A stretch of 64,000 bases of DNA from an uncultured Lachnospiraceae bacterium (GTDB taxonomy: Bacteria > Bacillota > Clostridia > Lachnospirales > Lachnospiraceae), in assembly GCA_947565425.1 (NCBI GenBank), contig CANOFW010000007.1, positions 1 through 64,000 on the forward strand, given 5' to 3'. The notes beneath the pieces were generated by a model. That model had not been told where the DNA came from, made no database searches, and saw nothing but the letters and a program-made list of their open reading frames with translations. Below, piece after piece: positions 26,131-36,173 of the stretch (position 1 is its first letter; each line of letters begins with the position of its first letter). Both the position numbers and the translations under genes were made by a program.

Positions 26131-27093
26131 ATGAGAGAACTTGCCAAAGAAATCATAGACGGACGACGTCTGACAAAAAAAGACGAATTGTTCATGTTTG
26201 AATATACAGATTTAAAAGAGCTCACCGAAGGAGCAGATCTTATCCGCAAGGCATTTTTTCAAAATCATGCGCACCTGTGCACCATCATCAACGGGCGTTC
26301 TGGAAAATGCGGCGAAGACTGCAAATTTTGTGCGCAATCTTCATCCAACCAGACGGGATGTGAGACATACGATATGCTAGATGAAGAAACAATTTTAAAA
26401 GATTGTAAGGAAAAAGAAGCAGCCGGCGTACATTCTTACTCTATCGTCACGGCTGGACGTACCGTTGCTGGAAAAGACTTAGACAAGCTTGTACGAATCT
26501 TTGAACGGCTGCACAAAGAATGTAACATCCACTTGTGTTCCTCCAACGGTCTGTTAAGTTATGAGGCTTTTGTGCGGCTGAAAGCTGCTGGGGTAGAAAC
26601 TTACCATGAGAACCTTGAGACCTCAAGACGCAACTTTCCCAACATCTGCACGACTCACACTTATGAGGACAAAATTGAAAAAATCCATCTTGCCAAAAAA
26701 GCTGGACTAAAGGTCTGCTCTGGCGGAATCATCGGCATGGGCGAGACATGGGAAGACCGTATCGACATGGCAGTTTCACTCTCTGAGTTAGAGATTTCTT
26801 CCATTCCCTTAAATGTACTGCGCCCCATCCCGGGCACACCCTTTGAAGAGCTTCCTCCATTGACAGAAGATGAAATTGTGCGCACGGTCGCCATGTTCCG
26901 CTATATTAATCCCACCGCCTACGTCCGTATTGCCGCGGGCAGAGCTTACTTTGCGGACGGCGGTAAACGACTCTTTACTTCCGGTGCAAATGCTGCCATC
27001 ACCGGGGACATGCTGACCACCATCGGCAACAATATCCGCGAGGATATGCAGATGTTTATGGAATTGGGCTATGATGTCACCCCAGCAAAATAA
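26131..27093 (+). CDS. bioB: biotin synthase
   Basis: This 320-residue radical-SAM enzyme inserts sulfur into dethiobiotin to form biotin. The cluster motif is CGEDCKFC (CxxxCxxC), preceded by the family segment TIINGRSGKC. CSSNGLLSYE, GVETYHENLETS and GGIIGMGETWEDRIDMA are characteristic, as is the C-terminal YVRIAAGR. AAAGGAG lies 6 bp before the ATG. It is followed after 31 bp by the biotin transporter subunit bioY. Other bio genes are absent from the window, so the cell may salvage dethiobiotin or biotin. Confidence 0.95.
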   Translation: MRELAKEIIDGRRLTKKDELFMFEYTDLKELTEGADLIRKAFFQNHAHLCTIINGRSGKCGEDCKFCAQSSSNQTGCETYDMLDEETILKDCKEKEAAGVHSYSIVTAGRTVAGKDLDKLVRIFERLHKECNIHLCSSNGLLSYEAFVRLKAAGVETYHENLETSRRNFPNICTTHTYEDKIEKIHLAKKAGLKVCSGGIIGMGETWEDRIDMAVSLSELEISSIPLNVLRPIPGTPFEELPPLTEDEIVRTVAMFRYINPTAYVRIAAGRAYFADGGKRLFTSGANAAITGDMLTTIGNNIREDMQMFMELGYDVTPAK

Positions 27094-27124
27094 TAACTTT
27101 TACAATCGGAAAGAAAACACTATT

Positions 27125-27697
27125 ATGACAAATTTTTCGGCTCCTACACCTACCAAACACAGTTTTTCCACTCGCCAGATTGCCGTCATCGGCATGATGA
27201 CGGCTGTCACCTGCATTCTGGCGCCATTTTCACTGCCGATTGGTCCAGTACCTATTTCGCTGACGAACCTTGCCATTTATTTCTCATTATATGTACTCGG
27301 CGCCAAATACGGCTGTGTCTCCTACCTCATCTATCTACTGATTGGTTTCGTCGGCGTTCCGGTGTTTTCTGGCTTCACCAGCGGCCCCGGCAAACTCTTG
27401 GGACCTACCGGCGGCTATTTAATCGGCTTCCTGCCTATGGCATTGATTGCCGGAATCCTCATTGACAAATTTATTTCCAAGCGGATTATCTGCCTTCTGG
27501 GTATGATGATTGGTACTATTGTCGCCTACGCTTTTGGCACCATTTGGCTCGCCAACCAAGCTGGCATGGACTGGAAAGCCGCACTGATGGCAGGCGTTAT
27601 CCCTTTCATCCCAGGCGACTTCGCAAAAATGATTCTTGCCATGATTGCTGGACCACAGATTCGCAAACAACTGGTGCGAGCGGAATTGATACAATAA
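27125..27697 (+). CDS. bioY: biotin ECF transporter S component
   Basis: This 190-residue integral membrane protein captures biotin for an energy-coupling-factor transporter, or acts alone as a low-capacity carrier. Six hydrophobic segments and the family motifs ILAPFSLPIGPVPISLTNLA, GFVGVPVFSGFTSGPGKL and GPTGGYLIGF are clear, as is the C-terminal FIPGDFAKMILA. ATG 27125 gives the family's usual N-terminus; an in-frame ATG at 27071 would overlap bioB by 23 bp. Its ribosome site (GGAAAG) is weak and distant, so coupling to bioB is likely. Confidence 0.92.
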   Translation: MTNFSAPTPTKHSFSTRQIAVIGMMTAVTCILAPFSLPIGPVPISLTNLAIYFSLYVLGAKYGCVSYLIYLLIGFVGVPVFSGFTSGPGKLLGPTGGYLIGFLPMALIAGILIDKFISKRIICLLGMMIGTIVAYAFGTIWLANQAGMDWKAALMAGVIPFIPGDFAKMILAMIAGPQIRKQLVRAELIQ

Positions 27698-27722
27698 GTG
27701 ACAATTTACTATGTAATATTCG

Positions 27723-28195
27723 TTATTCAAATTTTCTTGTTATATCATCTGGTAAATATTTTACAAGTTCTTCGACCAGTTCATAGACCTTCGTGCCTGG
27801 AGCAATCGACGAACTTGTCTTTCCTTCATTTTCTTTGATAATCCTCTTAGCATACCTTATTGCTAGTTGAGGATTACCATGTTTTAAAAGAATTTCAAAG
27901 ATATCTTGTAAATTTTTTTCATACTTGTCAATTTCTAATTTTTTTAATTTATTATTTAAATATTTTATATACTCTGTACGGTGATTATTTGAGACGTAAT
28001 TATCAAAATGCAGTATAAACCATATCTCTATACATTCATTGCTCCATGCGGCATGATACTGAATATCGGGATTCTGTTAATTTAGATTATTTGCTCTTTC
28101 TTCTACACCATTAAAATCACTATTGGGAAAACTGTCTTTAAATTATCCTGCTTTCGCTTCTTTCTCCAGTTAGTAGTTCCAACTTTCTTAGGCAT
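27723..28195 (-). pseudogene. decayed rloB-like (AbiLii-type) gene
   Basis: Reading down from ATG 28195 gives about 17 codons (MPKKVGTTNWRKKRKQD), a good RloB-type N-terminus. The frame then shifts to KDSFPNSDFNGVEERAN and meets an in-frame TAA. In that same frame it continues to 27723 as NPDIQYHAAWSNECIEIWF, ILHF and later PGTKVYELVEELVKYLP. Intact RloB proteins are about 200 residues; the middle ~55 are missing. The ATG overlaps the preceding ATPase stop by 8 bp, as in an operon pair. The gene is AT-rich compared with its neighbours, suggesting foreign origin. Confidence 0.75.
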
Positions 28196-29261
28196 TGACA
28201 TCACTCCAATCTATGATTTTCTTTAGATATGGATCTGCGCCATATTTGCCCTCAAGATACTGTTTGTCAAATCTCGCATCTTTTCTTACTGACTCGCCAT
28301 TTTTATTTTTAAATTCTACCAATGAATAGAGTTTGGAATTTTGTTGTTTCCCCTTCGCCACAAACCATATTTCATCCCGGCGGAATACATCGCTATTCAT
28401 GGTAGACAAATCATGAGAAGTAAATAGGATCTGCGCCCCTGTGCTATTAGAAGCCGGATTGGTATACAATTCTATAATGTATTTTAACAATAAGGGATGT
28501 ACTTTGGCGTCTAATTCGTCTATCACCAGCGTTGTTCCTGACATTATACTTCTTACAATAAACGGTAGTACGCCAAAGACTTTCTGCGTGCCGCTCGACT
28601 CTTCTCTAAGCGTCAATTCCTGCACATACCCCTCAACATTGTGTCTCATATAAACTTCAATGTCATCCTCCTTTTCTTCCACCCTAAAATCATCTATGTC
28701 AAGATCCATCTCCTGAATCATCTTTAATATCAGTTGCTTTGCCTCGTCCGTTTGCGCAATAGCCAGTCTCATTTCCTGAAACGGATTGCTATAGTTCATA
28801 AAATCAATTCCATGTTCAAACCAGGTTAATACATCTGATACAACTTCATTCCTATCATGGGTAATCATAAGATATGATAAAAGGGGTAGCTTCTCCGAAA
28901 TTTCAGCACTTATTTGAAATCTCGAAAACACTCCTTTCAGCTCAATCACATTTTCTTTTCTCTCAAACAACGCCGACTGTCTTCCCGTCTCAAACTTCAC
29001 TCTGTCCAAACTTTCATAAACTACATTTTCCTTTTTTATATGCAGAATATATCTGTACTCCGCAATATCTGTCCTGAAAAATATCTCAAATTCCGTCGGT
29101 TCATTTTGGGATTGTTCGGAGAACAAAAATGGCTTTACCAGAGCCCTCTTACCTTTATATCCGCAGTCCTCGTTCGCGCATACGGCGCATACAGGACGCA
29201 ATACCTTTTCCTTCAATTTGTGAAGCGCCCCTAACACATTAGACTTTCCCCCTCCATTCTT
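28188..29261 (-). pseudogene. 5'-truncated AAA/ABC-type ATPase (RloA / AbiLi-like)
   Basis: An open frame begins at GTG 29237 (LGALHKLKEKVL), but the codons immediately upstream (to 29261) read KNGGGKSN in the same frame, a Walker A remnant, and are preceded by in-frame TAG and TAA. The ~60 N-terminal residues expected before Walker A are gone. The rest is intact: LREESSGTQKVFGVLPF (signature region), Walker B TLVIDELDAKVHP, and ILFTSHDLSTM. Relatives pair with RloB nuclease-like partners in restriction-linked or abortive-infection loci. If translated from 29237 the 349-residue product would lack a P-loop and should be inactive. Confidence 0.72.
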
Positions 29262-29336
29262 CTATAATTATGCAAATTCTTTCACTTTTGTAAACTTATA
29301 TGAGATTTTTCCTCATATTTTTCCTTTAAATTTCAC

Positions 29337-31676
29337 TTATTCACACTGTACAAGCTCACGGATTTCCACTTTTTTCACCTTTGCGGAAGACAAGTATGCG
29401 AAAATGAAAAACCCTGTGCTAATTACACAAATTGGTAGAAGAAATGTCAGTACGCCAAACGTCGTCTTAAAGCTCGTGATGCCAATTCCATAAAGTAGTA
29501 GTTCCAAAATCCTGGCAGTAAAAATGTAACTGAACGCGGCTCCCAGACAAGAGCCAAGCGCCGCCGCCGTCAGAAACCTTATGGCAAATTGAAGCCTCAA
29601 TTTCCCCGCTGTAAATCCAATTGCCTTGTAAATACCAATGTCTGTGCGCTCCTGGACAAACGTTTTTGCACAGACCATGTATACTACAATCAGAGAAAAC
29701 AACAATGAAAATACATAAATAATTATTTGCATAAAAAGAATTACCGTCTGATAAGTCTCATCCATCATCCCCTGATTTCTTCTCGCTTCGATAACGTCAG
29801 CAAATTTCTTATTGAGCGAATCAACGATCTTGTCTGCTTCCTCGTCATCCTCCAGAGAATAACAACCCCAAAGCCACGCATCATACCCGAGCTTTTCGGC
29901 GCCCTTTTGAGACATCACAAAGCAACGTCCCACGTCGTTCATAATTTGAAAAGTGCCGGAAATCAAATATTTCTCTTTCTCCCCCTCCCAGCCGACAATA
30001 ACTTCGTCTCCTATTTCAAGACCAAATTCGTCCAGAAGAATGGGCGATACCGCGATCTCATTATCGTAAATGGGGGCGCGTCCTTTCAACTGCGGAAGCA
30101 CACGGGGATCCTTATACGTCTGACACATAATCTGCTCCCCCTCAAATGAAAAATAGCTTGCTGTATAGTAATATCTCTTTTGTATTTTGGCGCTTTGTTC
30201 TATCTCTTTTTCAATTTCGGAAAAATCTTTATCCGTTAGCTTTCTCATGGGCGAAACATCTATCTCCGTCACCACCATGCCCATCGACTCGCTTGCTGAT
30301 TTGGAACTTACCGTATGAGAGAGCACATTGATTGTCATCATAAAAAATACCAAAATGCCAACAATGATAAATGTACCAAAATACCTGCGTTTCGCGGACG
30401 TAAACTGACGAAAGGCAAGACTTCCAGAAAGAAGTCTCCTGCTAATTGCCGCCTTCAGCCTGCTGTCGAAATATATTTCCTTTTTCGCTCCCGAAATAGC
30501 GCGAACAGGTGAAATCCGCTGAACCTTTACGGTGACAATTACAATCGCCACCACCGACAATAGAAACAATATGCCAAGCAGCACGGCAATAAATGCAAAA
30601 GGCACAGACAGCACCGCTGGAACAGCGATTATTACGACAAAAATATTAGCCAACGCACCAATCAACGGAATGCTTATCGCGATTCCTAACACCGCTCCCA
30701 ATAATTCTGCCAACAAATATTGTGCCAGAAATAATGCGCGAATCTTACCCGTGCCAAATCCCTGGGCTTTCAACACACCAAAGGTAACAAAATTGCTTTC
30801 AATTTCCATGGTAATGCTGTGCACGGTGACAATAAGTACAATTGCCAGTAAAAGCATGAGAAATACCAGGAGAATGGAAGATATAATCTGCGGAAACAAT
30901 GTTGTATAATAAATCGACATGTCTTTGGTAAGTGAACCATAGCCCAGGTCCACAACTCCTGTGGCTTTATTGAGCTGCCGGCGAAATTGCGAACGCGTAA
31001 GCGAGCAATTATCTGCTTTGTTAATCTCCATAAACTTACCTATGGCTTGTGTTTCCTCGGGCTCCAGCTTCTCAATCTTGCCTCTGATTTCATTATAATC
31101 TTCCTCGCTAATACAATACCGTTTCCAGCCAATCACAGAGGCGCCAAAATAGGGATCGAGCAATACGCCTTTCACCGTAAACTCAAAATCTCCGCCAAAC
31201 GTGGTTAAGGTGACTTTTTGTCCAACCTCTCCATCGACGTTGGAAAGCAGCCCCTGTGAAACATATATTTCTCCCTTTTTCAACATAGGAACCTCTTCCT
31301 GTAACCCGCTTAAATCTTCTTTTAGCAGCATTGTATTCCCATCTGCCTTCATCAGCATGGCGGTGTTCGTGTATTCATTCCCATTCATAAGGCTCTTGCC
31401 TACCGTTAGAAATTCATCTACATTTACCGCTTTTACCCTCGCATTGTTTTCCACCTCACGTATCATATCATCGGTAAGCTTATATGCATAATATTCAATC
31501 CACAAATCCGGTGTTCCCACCATATCATGAGACGCATATACGCCTTGAAATGCGCTATCCTTAATACCCACAATTGTCGTGACAGACGTTGCGATAATCA
31601 ATGTCAGCAAAACCACACTCACAAACGAGCCTTTTTTATGTCGAATATTTGCTTTCAGTAAGGTTAAAATTTCCAT
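29337..31676 (-). CDS. ABC transporter permease, FtsX-type (two FtsX domains)
   Basis: This 779-residue membrane protein begins with one transmembrane helix (SFVSVVLLTLIIATSV), then a large extracytoplasmic MacB-like domain (~45-270). Three helices follow (ISSILLVFLMLLLAIVLIV and on), then a second helix and domain (FIIVGILVFFMMTINVL) and a final three-helix FtsX core (IIIYVFSLLFSLIVVYMV). Such permeases act mechanically on lipids, peptides or antimicrobials rather than as simple importers. ATG 31676 (MEILTLLKAN) follows AGGTGG and lies 8 bp after the ATPase gene. It is the last gene of RR-HK-ATPase-permease, so it is probably induced by the system's signal. Confidence 0.88.
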   Translation of the reverse strand: MEILTLLKANIRHKKGSFVSVVLLTLIIATSVTTIVGIKDSAFQGVYASHDMVGTPDLWIEYYAYKLTDDMIREVENNARVKAVNVDEFLTVGKSLMNGNEYTNTAMLMKADGNTMLLKEDLSGLQEEVPMLKKGEIYVSQGLLSNVDGEVGQKVTLTTFGGDFEFTVKGVLLDPYFGASVIGWKRYCISEEDYNEIRGKIEKLEPEETQAIGKFMEINKADNCSLTRSQFRRQLNKATGVVDLGYGSLTKDMSIYYTTLFPQIISSILLVFLMLLLAIVLIVTVHSITMEIESNFVTFGVLKAQGFGTGKIRALFLAQYLLAELLGAVLGIAISIPLIGALANIFVVIIAVPAVLSVPFAFIAVLLGILFLLSVVAIVIVTVKVQRISPVRAISGAKKEIYFDSRLKAAISRRLLSGSLAFRQFTSAKRRYFGTFIIVGILVFFMMTINVLSHTVSSKSASESMGMVVTEIDVSPMRKLTDKDFSEIEKEIEQSAKIQKRYYYTASYFSFEGEQIMCQTYKDPRVLPQLKGRAPIYDNEIAVSPILLDEFGLEIGDEVIVGWEGEKEKYLISGTFQIMNDVGRCFVMSQKGAEKLGYDAWLWGCYSLEDDEEADKIVDSLNKKFADVIEARRNQGMMDETYQTVILFMQIIIYVFSLLFSLIVVYMVCAKTFVQERTDIGIYKAIGFTAGKLRLQFAIRFLTAAALGSCLGAAFSYIFTARILELLLYGIGITSFKTTFGVLTFLLPICVISTGFFIFAYLSSAKVKKVEIRELVQCE

Positions 31677-31684
31677 ATCTCCAC

Positions 31685-32446
31685 CTACCATTCCAACGAG
31701 GTAAGCCATGCGTTTACCTGCGTTTCTCGTGCTTTTTCATCCGCTGACCGATATTCAGGAAGTGTCAGCTCACCGATAATTTTCCCGTCCTCAAGATATA
31801 AAATCCGCTTGCCCCTAAGCGCCGCCCGCAAATCATGAGTAACCATCAACACGCACTGTCCCTCGCGGTTTAGTTCTGTCAGCAAATCCAAAACATCTGT
31901 CGTATTCTTACGGTTTAAAGCGCCCGTCGGCTCATCTGCAAAAAGTACCTTGGGCTCATTGATCACCGCTCTTGCCACCGCGCACCTTTGCTGTTCTCCA
32001 CCTGACACCTGCGACGGAAGATGAGTCTTAATTTGTGAAACAGACATTTTTTCTAACAATTCATCTGTACGTCTCTTTACCTCATTTGCCGATTTTCTCT
32101 TCGCAAGATAACCGGAAACGGCAACATTTTCAAACAATGTAAGATTGCTCACCAAGTGCATCTGTTGAAAAATAAAACCAAAATCCGTATAACGCAGTTT
32201 CGCCAATTCCTTTTCTTTCATTTTCACGATATCTTTACCGCCATAGAACACCTCCCCTGCGGTTGCTCGGTCCATTCCGCTCAACGCATACAACAGCGTA
32301 GACTTGCCAGAACCACTGGCACCCATAATTACCGTAAACTCACCTTCATACAACTCAAAATTCACATGGGATAACACATGTAATTGACCGCCATTGTGCG
32401 CGAAACTTTTGCACAAATTTTTTGCCGACAAAATAGTATGATTCAT
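31685..32446 (-). CDS. ABC transporter ATP-binding protein (LolD/MacB-type)
   Basis: This 253-residue cytoplasmic ATPase powers the downstream FtsX-type permease. Walker A GASGSGKSTLL, Q-loop FIFQQMHLV, signature VSGGEQQR, Walker B VLFADEPTGAL and the H-loop MVTHD are all present. The C-terminal ~25 residues (EYRSADEKARETQVNAWL) extend past the usual domain. It follows the histidine kinase after 61 bp and precedes the permease by 8 bp. Confidence 0.94.
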   Translation of the reverse strand: MNHTILSAKNLCKSFAHNGGQLHVLSHVNFELYEGEFTVIMGASGSGKSTLLYALSGMDRATAGEVFYGGKDIVKMKEKELAKLRYTDFGFIFQQMHLVSNLTLFENVAVSGYLAKRKSANEVKRRTDELLEKMSVSQIKTHLPSQVSGGEQQRCAVARAVINEPKVLFADEPTGALNRKNTTDVLDLLTELNREGQCVLMVTHDLRAALRGKRILYLEDGKIIGELTLPEYRSADEKARETQVNAWLTSLEW

Positions 32447-32507
32447 TTTCCATTATGCTCCTTTCCTTTTGTAGAACTATCTTATCGCAAAAGATATTAA
32501 GAAGTCC

Positions 32508-33647
32508 TTAATACTCACACGCTGGCAGCATAACTACAACCTCCAAACCATGCCGGTGATTGATAAGTGAAACGCTCCCGTCCATTTTTTCCGTAATATA
32601 TTTCACAATGTACAGCCCTAATCCTGACCCCTGTTCGTGCCCACTATTGCTGCCCCTGTAAAACTTGCCAAAAATAAATGGCATATCCTTATCTGGAATG
32701 CCGCTGCCATAATCACGAAAATGCAACGCAACCGTATCGCCTGTTTTCGTAAAAAACACATCTATATCACTTCTTGCATACTTTCTCGCATTATTGACGA
32801 CATTTTCTACAATCTGTGTCAGACGGTTGGGGTCTGCGTGCACATTCGCTTTAAAATCCGCCGCCTGAAACTTCACGTCACCATAGGAAGCAGAAATTTC
32901 CTGTATAATATTCTCCATAAAAGAACATATTTCGATTTTTTCAGGCGTTATTTTCAATTTATCTAAATCCGAAATTGAATGTAATAACAAATCGTCCGTA
33001 AGACGCGACACCTCGTCACATTTTTTGATAATTACACTGACATACCGCTCCCGCTTTTCATAAGAACTGTCCATGGAAGCGCCCAACCCTTCCGCATACG
33101 CTCGAATGGATGCAATCGGCGTCTTAATATCATGGGAAAGCGTGGCAATCACGGTCTTGTTATTATCTATCGCTTCCTTCTCACCAATCCTAGCTTTTGT
33201 AATTTCTTTTCTCATACTGTCGAACGCCCAGGTAAATTCGCCAAAATAATTAGAACGCTGGTATTCCAGGGGCAGATTGAAATTCCCCGTAGAAATTTCA
33301 ACTGCAAACGCTTTCATCTTATCAAAAGGCCTTAGAATTGCCAGATAAATATAACCGAATGCCGCCACAAAAAACAGAACGCTAACTGCGCATAGAATCA
33401 GTATCACATCTGCGCCGCTTTCCTGCACCTGAAAACGGCGCAGCTCTTCCTGCAAGGCAGCAATTTTTTCCTCCACCCGCCTGTCATCTCCACTTTTGTG
33501 AAGTTTGTTAATTTCATTCAACGCCACGATATAATCAGATCTCTTGTCTTGTACCTCCACATGATTCGCAGAATAGCAAAACCAACCAGAAATCGCCATG
33601 ACTACCAATGAAAATAAAATTGTCACTCCCAAAATTTTACGCTTCAT
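32508..33647 (-). CDS. sensor histidine kinase
   Basis: This 379-residue membrane kinase has an N-terminal helix (ILGVTILFSLVVMAISGWF), a ~70-residue external loop and a second helix (DVILILCAVSVLFFVAAFG), then HAMP-like sequence. HisKA follows with the phospho-acceptor in LSHDIKTPIASIRAYAEGL, and HATPase_c with NVVNNARKYA, DYGSGIPD and GSGLGLYIV. The short external domain suits sensing at the membrane, possibly with help from the transporter permease. It overlaps the response regulator gene by 4 bp. Confidence 0.93.
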   Translation of the reverse strand: MKRKILGVTILFSLVVMAISGWFCYSANHVEVQDKRSDYIVALNEINKLHKSGDDRRVEEKIAALQEELRRFQVQESGADVILILCAVSVLFFVAAFGYIYLAILRPFDKMKAFAVEISTGNFNLPLEYQRSNYFGEFTWAFDSMRKEITKARIGEKEAIDNNKTVIATLSHDIKTPIASIRAYAEGLGASMDSSYEKRERYVSVIIKKCDEVSRLTDDLLLHSISDLDKLKITPEKIEICSFMENIIQEISASYGDVKFQAADFKANVHADPNRLTQIVENVVNNARKYARSDIDVFFTKTGDTVALHFRDYGSGIPDKDMPFIFGKFYRGSNSGHEQGSGLGLYIVKYITEKMDGSVSLINHRHGLEVVVMLPACEY

Positions 33648-34330
33648 TCGCCAACCTCCAACATATATCCCACTTTAAAAACCGTCTTAATAAACGCAGG
33701 TTTGGCGGGATTATCTTCTAACTTTTCCCGCAGCCAGCGAATATGAACAGTGAGTGTAGAGGGTTCTACAAGAGAAAATGCACCCCAGACATCGCTGAGA
33801 ATCCTCTCCTTGGAAAGCGCAACGTTTTTATGCTCACAGAGATAGGACAATAAATCAAATTCTCGCAGCGATAGCGTAACAACTTGTCCATTTTTCATCA
33901 CTGTCCGCGCGGTTATATTGACGGAAACATCCCCAAAATTTATCGTCTTTTCCTCTTGCGAAAGACCATAGGCCCGGCGAATAAGCGCATTTACTCTTGC
34001 CAACAATTCCTTCATGGAATATGGTTTCGGCAGATAGTCATCGCCTCCGATATCAAATCCTGTAATTCGATCCGTTTCGCTGGTTCTTGCGCTTGCAAAA
34101 ATCACCGGCACATTGGAAACTTTTCGCAATTCCTGGCAAAGCTCAAACCCCGTAGTCCTTGGCAAGTTTATATCGAGCAATATCAGATGAAACGAATGAG
34201 CAGAAAGCATCTCAAAAGCTTTCTCACCGCTCTTTGCACAACACACGCCATAGCCGTGGTTTTCAAGCATCTCAGAGATGATAAAAGATAAATCCTCATC
34301 ATCGTCCACGATTAATATTTTTCTTTTCAT
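33644..34330 (-). CDS. OmpR/PhoB-family response regulator
   Basis: This 228-residue regulator has a receiver domain (acidic DDDEDLS, phospho-acceptor Asp in LILLDINLP, Lys in YLPKPY) and a C-terminal winged helix (LSLREFDLLSYLCEHKN, VHIRWLREKLED, VGYMLEV). It forms a pair with the following kinase (4-bp overlap) and likely controls the ABC genes of the same operon. 34331-34384 upstream is AT-rich; I could not place a convincing promoter. Confidence 0.94.
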   Translation of the reverse strand: MKRKILIVDDDEDLSFIISEMLENHGYGVCCAKSGEKAFEMLSAHSFHLILLDINLPRTTGFELCQELRKVSNVPVIFASARTSETDRITGFDIGGDDYLPKPYSMKELLARVNALIRRAYGLSQEEKTINFGDVSVNITARTVMKNGQVVTLSLREFDLLSYLCEHKNVALSKERILSDVWGAFSLVEPSTLTVHIRWLREKLEDNPAKPAFIKTVFKVGYMLEVGE

Positions 34331-34384
34331 GATTCTATTCCCCTGTTCTTTATTTTGTACAAACGCGTATAAAATAACAAACCC

Positions 34385-34445
34385 ATCTTAGGAATGGATT
34401 TGTGCACTTTGGCGCCTTAGCGTAACAAAATCTTCCTATAAAATG
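34385..34445. repeat. interspersed hairpin repeat, copy D (partial)
   Basis: Contains ATCTTAGGAA...CACTTTGGCGCCTTAGCGTAAC...TCTTCCTATAAAATGA, which aligns with the long-stem half of copies A and B. It lies 42 bp from the chemoreceptor stop codon, in the same orientation relative to that gene as the other copies. Confidence 0.65.
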
Positions 34446-34451
34446 AAATAA

Positions 34452-34474
34452 CGGCATAGCACACAGCTACGCCG
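34452..34474 (-). terminator. probable terminator of the chemoreceptor gene
   Basis: CGGCATAGC and GCTACGCCG form an imperfect stem around ACACA; on the minus strand it is followed by TTATTTCATTTT. It lies 12 bp beyond the chemoreceptor stop codon. Confidence 0.6.
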
Positions 34475-34486
34475 CTCTTCCCTTTA

Positions 34487-35947
34487 TTAATCCTTGAGCA
34501 CTCCGCCAAGTCGCTCAATACCATCTTGAACCTTTTCCAATGATTTAAGAATATTCTCAACACCGGATACCTGTTCTCCCGTAGACACGCTAATCTCCGT
34601 CGTGGTCTCCGCAGATTTCTCGGATATCGTTTCCAGCCTGTTCATAGATTCCAGCAGCGATTCCTTAATATCCACAATATTTGATAACTCATGCCGTAAA
34701 ACTTCAATAACCGAAAGCACTTCCTCAGAAGAATCTATCATCGTCTCAAATATTTTCACCGTATCGTTTAACTGATCATAAGATTCTTTGACCGTCAAGC
34801 CGTTTTTGTCCATAATCTTATTGGTCGCCTCAACAGTTTCTATAATATCTTTTAAAATAGCGTCAATTTCTTTGGTCGCCTGCGAAGATTCCATAGACAA
34901 CGAATTAATCTCATTGGCAACAACGGCAAATCCTTTGCCCGCTTCCCCGGCCCGCGCTGCTTCAATTGCTGCATTCAAAGCAAGTAAATTTGTCTGCTGG
35001 GCAATCTGATCAATACTGTCCACGATACCCGCAATCAAGCTTGACTTCTGGGTCAATGTGGCAACCCCTTCCGCCGCCTCCTTGGTGGCCTGTATATTAT
35101 CGTCAAATTTCTTAGAAAGCTGTGAGATAGAAGAAATTCCCTCATCATTCTTCTCCTTGAGCTGTTTCATATTCTTCATGGTAACATCGACTTGTGCCTC
35201 AGAAGCCTCGATCTTCTCATTCAGTGTATTAAAAATCTCAACGCTGCCGCTCACTTCTTCAATCTGTTTTTCTGCACTGGCTGAAATCTCCTCCGTAGAA
35301 TCTGCGATCTCCTGTGTGCTCTGGCAAAAGCCGCTCAAGGAAGAATGAATATTATCTGTTGATTCCTGTATACCCATAAATGCCTGGCGCACATTGCCGA
35401 GAATTTCTTCCGCTTCAGATTCTTTCGTCTCCACCGTATCAAACAATGCACGTGCCCTTGTAACAACCATCACTGCCGCCAGAACTGCCAGAGCGTATAC
35501 CATAAGGATAAAAATCCAGATAGACAATGTATACATACACAGATAAGCATCTGGAAACAGGAACAATCCGGCTGCATTTGATACGATAAGAACCACAGAG
35601 TACACGACGATCGTTGACAAATCATAATAAGAAACCGCCAGAAACAAAATCAAAAAATACGCTTCCGCCATCGCGCCAAAGGCTCTGGGTGTACCGGCAA
35701 TAATCGTCACCGCTCCTAACACCGGCAAAATAGAGACATATAAATACTTCGCATATTTGCCAAGCTTTTTCTCCAACAACTTTACCAATATCCCTAATAA
35801 TACCATTGTTACAACTATGCTGTCCTTCGCTGCTCCCCCATTAAACAAAAGCACATATAAAAATGCAACGGGGGGAACTACCGCATAAAACAAAAACATA
35901 ACAAAATTTGTTCTTTTTTCCTCATTTTTTAAGATGTCAAGCTGCAT
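34487..35947 (-). CDS. methyl-accepting chemotaxis protein with six-helix membrane domain
   Basis: This 486-residue receptor has about six transmembrane helices in residues 20-165 ([20 protein letters not shown] through [19 protein letters not shown]) with short loops and no HAMP or periplasmic ligand domain. The cytoplasmic signalling rod follows, with the conserved tip [20 protein letters not shown] and [10 protein letters not shown]. It would feed CheA/CheW if the cell is motile; no che genes are in the window. The stimulus may be sensed within the membrane, as in polytopic redox or pH receptors. It stands alone. Confidence 0.9.
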   Translation of the reverse strand: MQLDILKNEEKRTNFVMFLFYAVVPPVAFLYVLLFNGGAAKDSIVVTMVLLGILVKLLEKKLGKYAKYLYVSILPVLGAVTIIAGTPRAFGAMAEAYFLILFLAVSYYDLSTIVVYSVVLIVSNAAGLFLFPDAYLCMYTLSIWIFILMVYALAVLAAVMVVTRARALFDTVETKESEAEEILGNVRQAFMGIQESTDNIHSSLSGFCQSTQEIADSTEEISASAEKQIEEVSGSVEIFNTLNEKIEASEAQVDVTMKNMKQLKEKNDEGISSISQLSKKFDDNIQATKEAAEGVATLTQKSSLIAGIVDSIDQIAQQTNLLALNAAIEAARAGEAGKGFAVVANEINSLSMESSQATKEIDAILKDIIETVEATNKIMDKNGLTVKESYDQLNDTVKIFETMIDSSEEVLSVIEVLRHELSNIVDIKESLLESMNRLETISEKSAETTTEISVSTGEQVSGVENILKSLEKVQDGIERLGGVLKD

Positions 35948-36173
35948 AACTCACTCCTCCAAACCTTATCAAAAATTTATAAAAATAAGAAAATATCACG
36001 GGTAAATTTTACCATATTATACAAAGGTTTACAAGGCTCGACACTCTATTCCGGGCAAAAATTTACAATATTTTGATGATATGATTTGCCTCTTCCAAAT
36101 ACTTATAAAAACCGCAGAACGCACAAGAAGATTCAGGCATATGCTAAAGGGAGAACAGAAAAAGGACTTATCC

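Noticed and set aside
29290-29330. ATATGAG/CTCATAT hairpin followed by T residues on the plus strand
   Set aside because: No plus-strand gene lies upstream to be terminated, and the stem is short; treated as chance in AT-rich decayed sequence.
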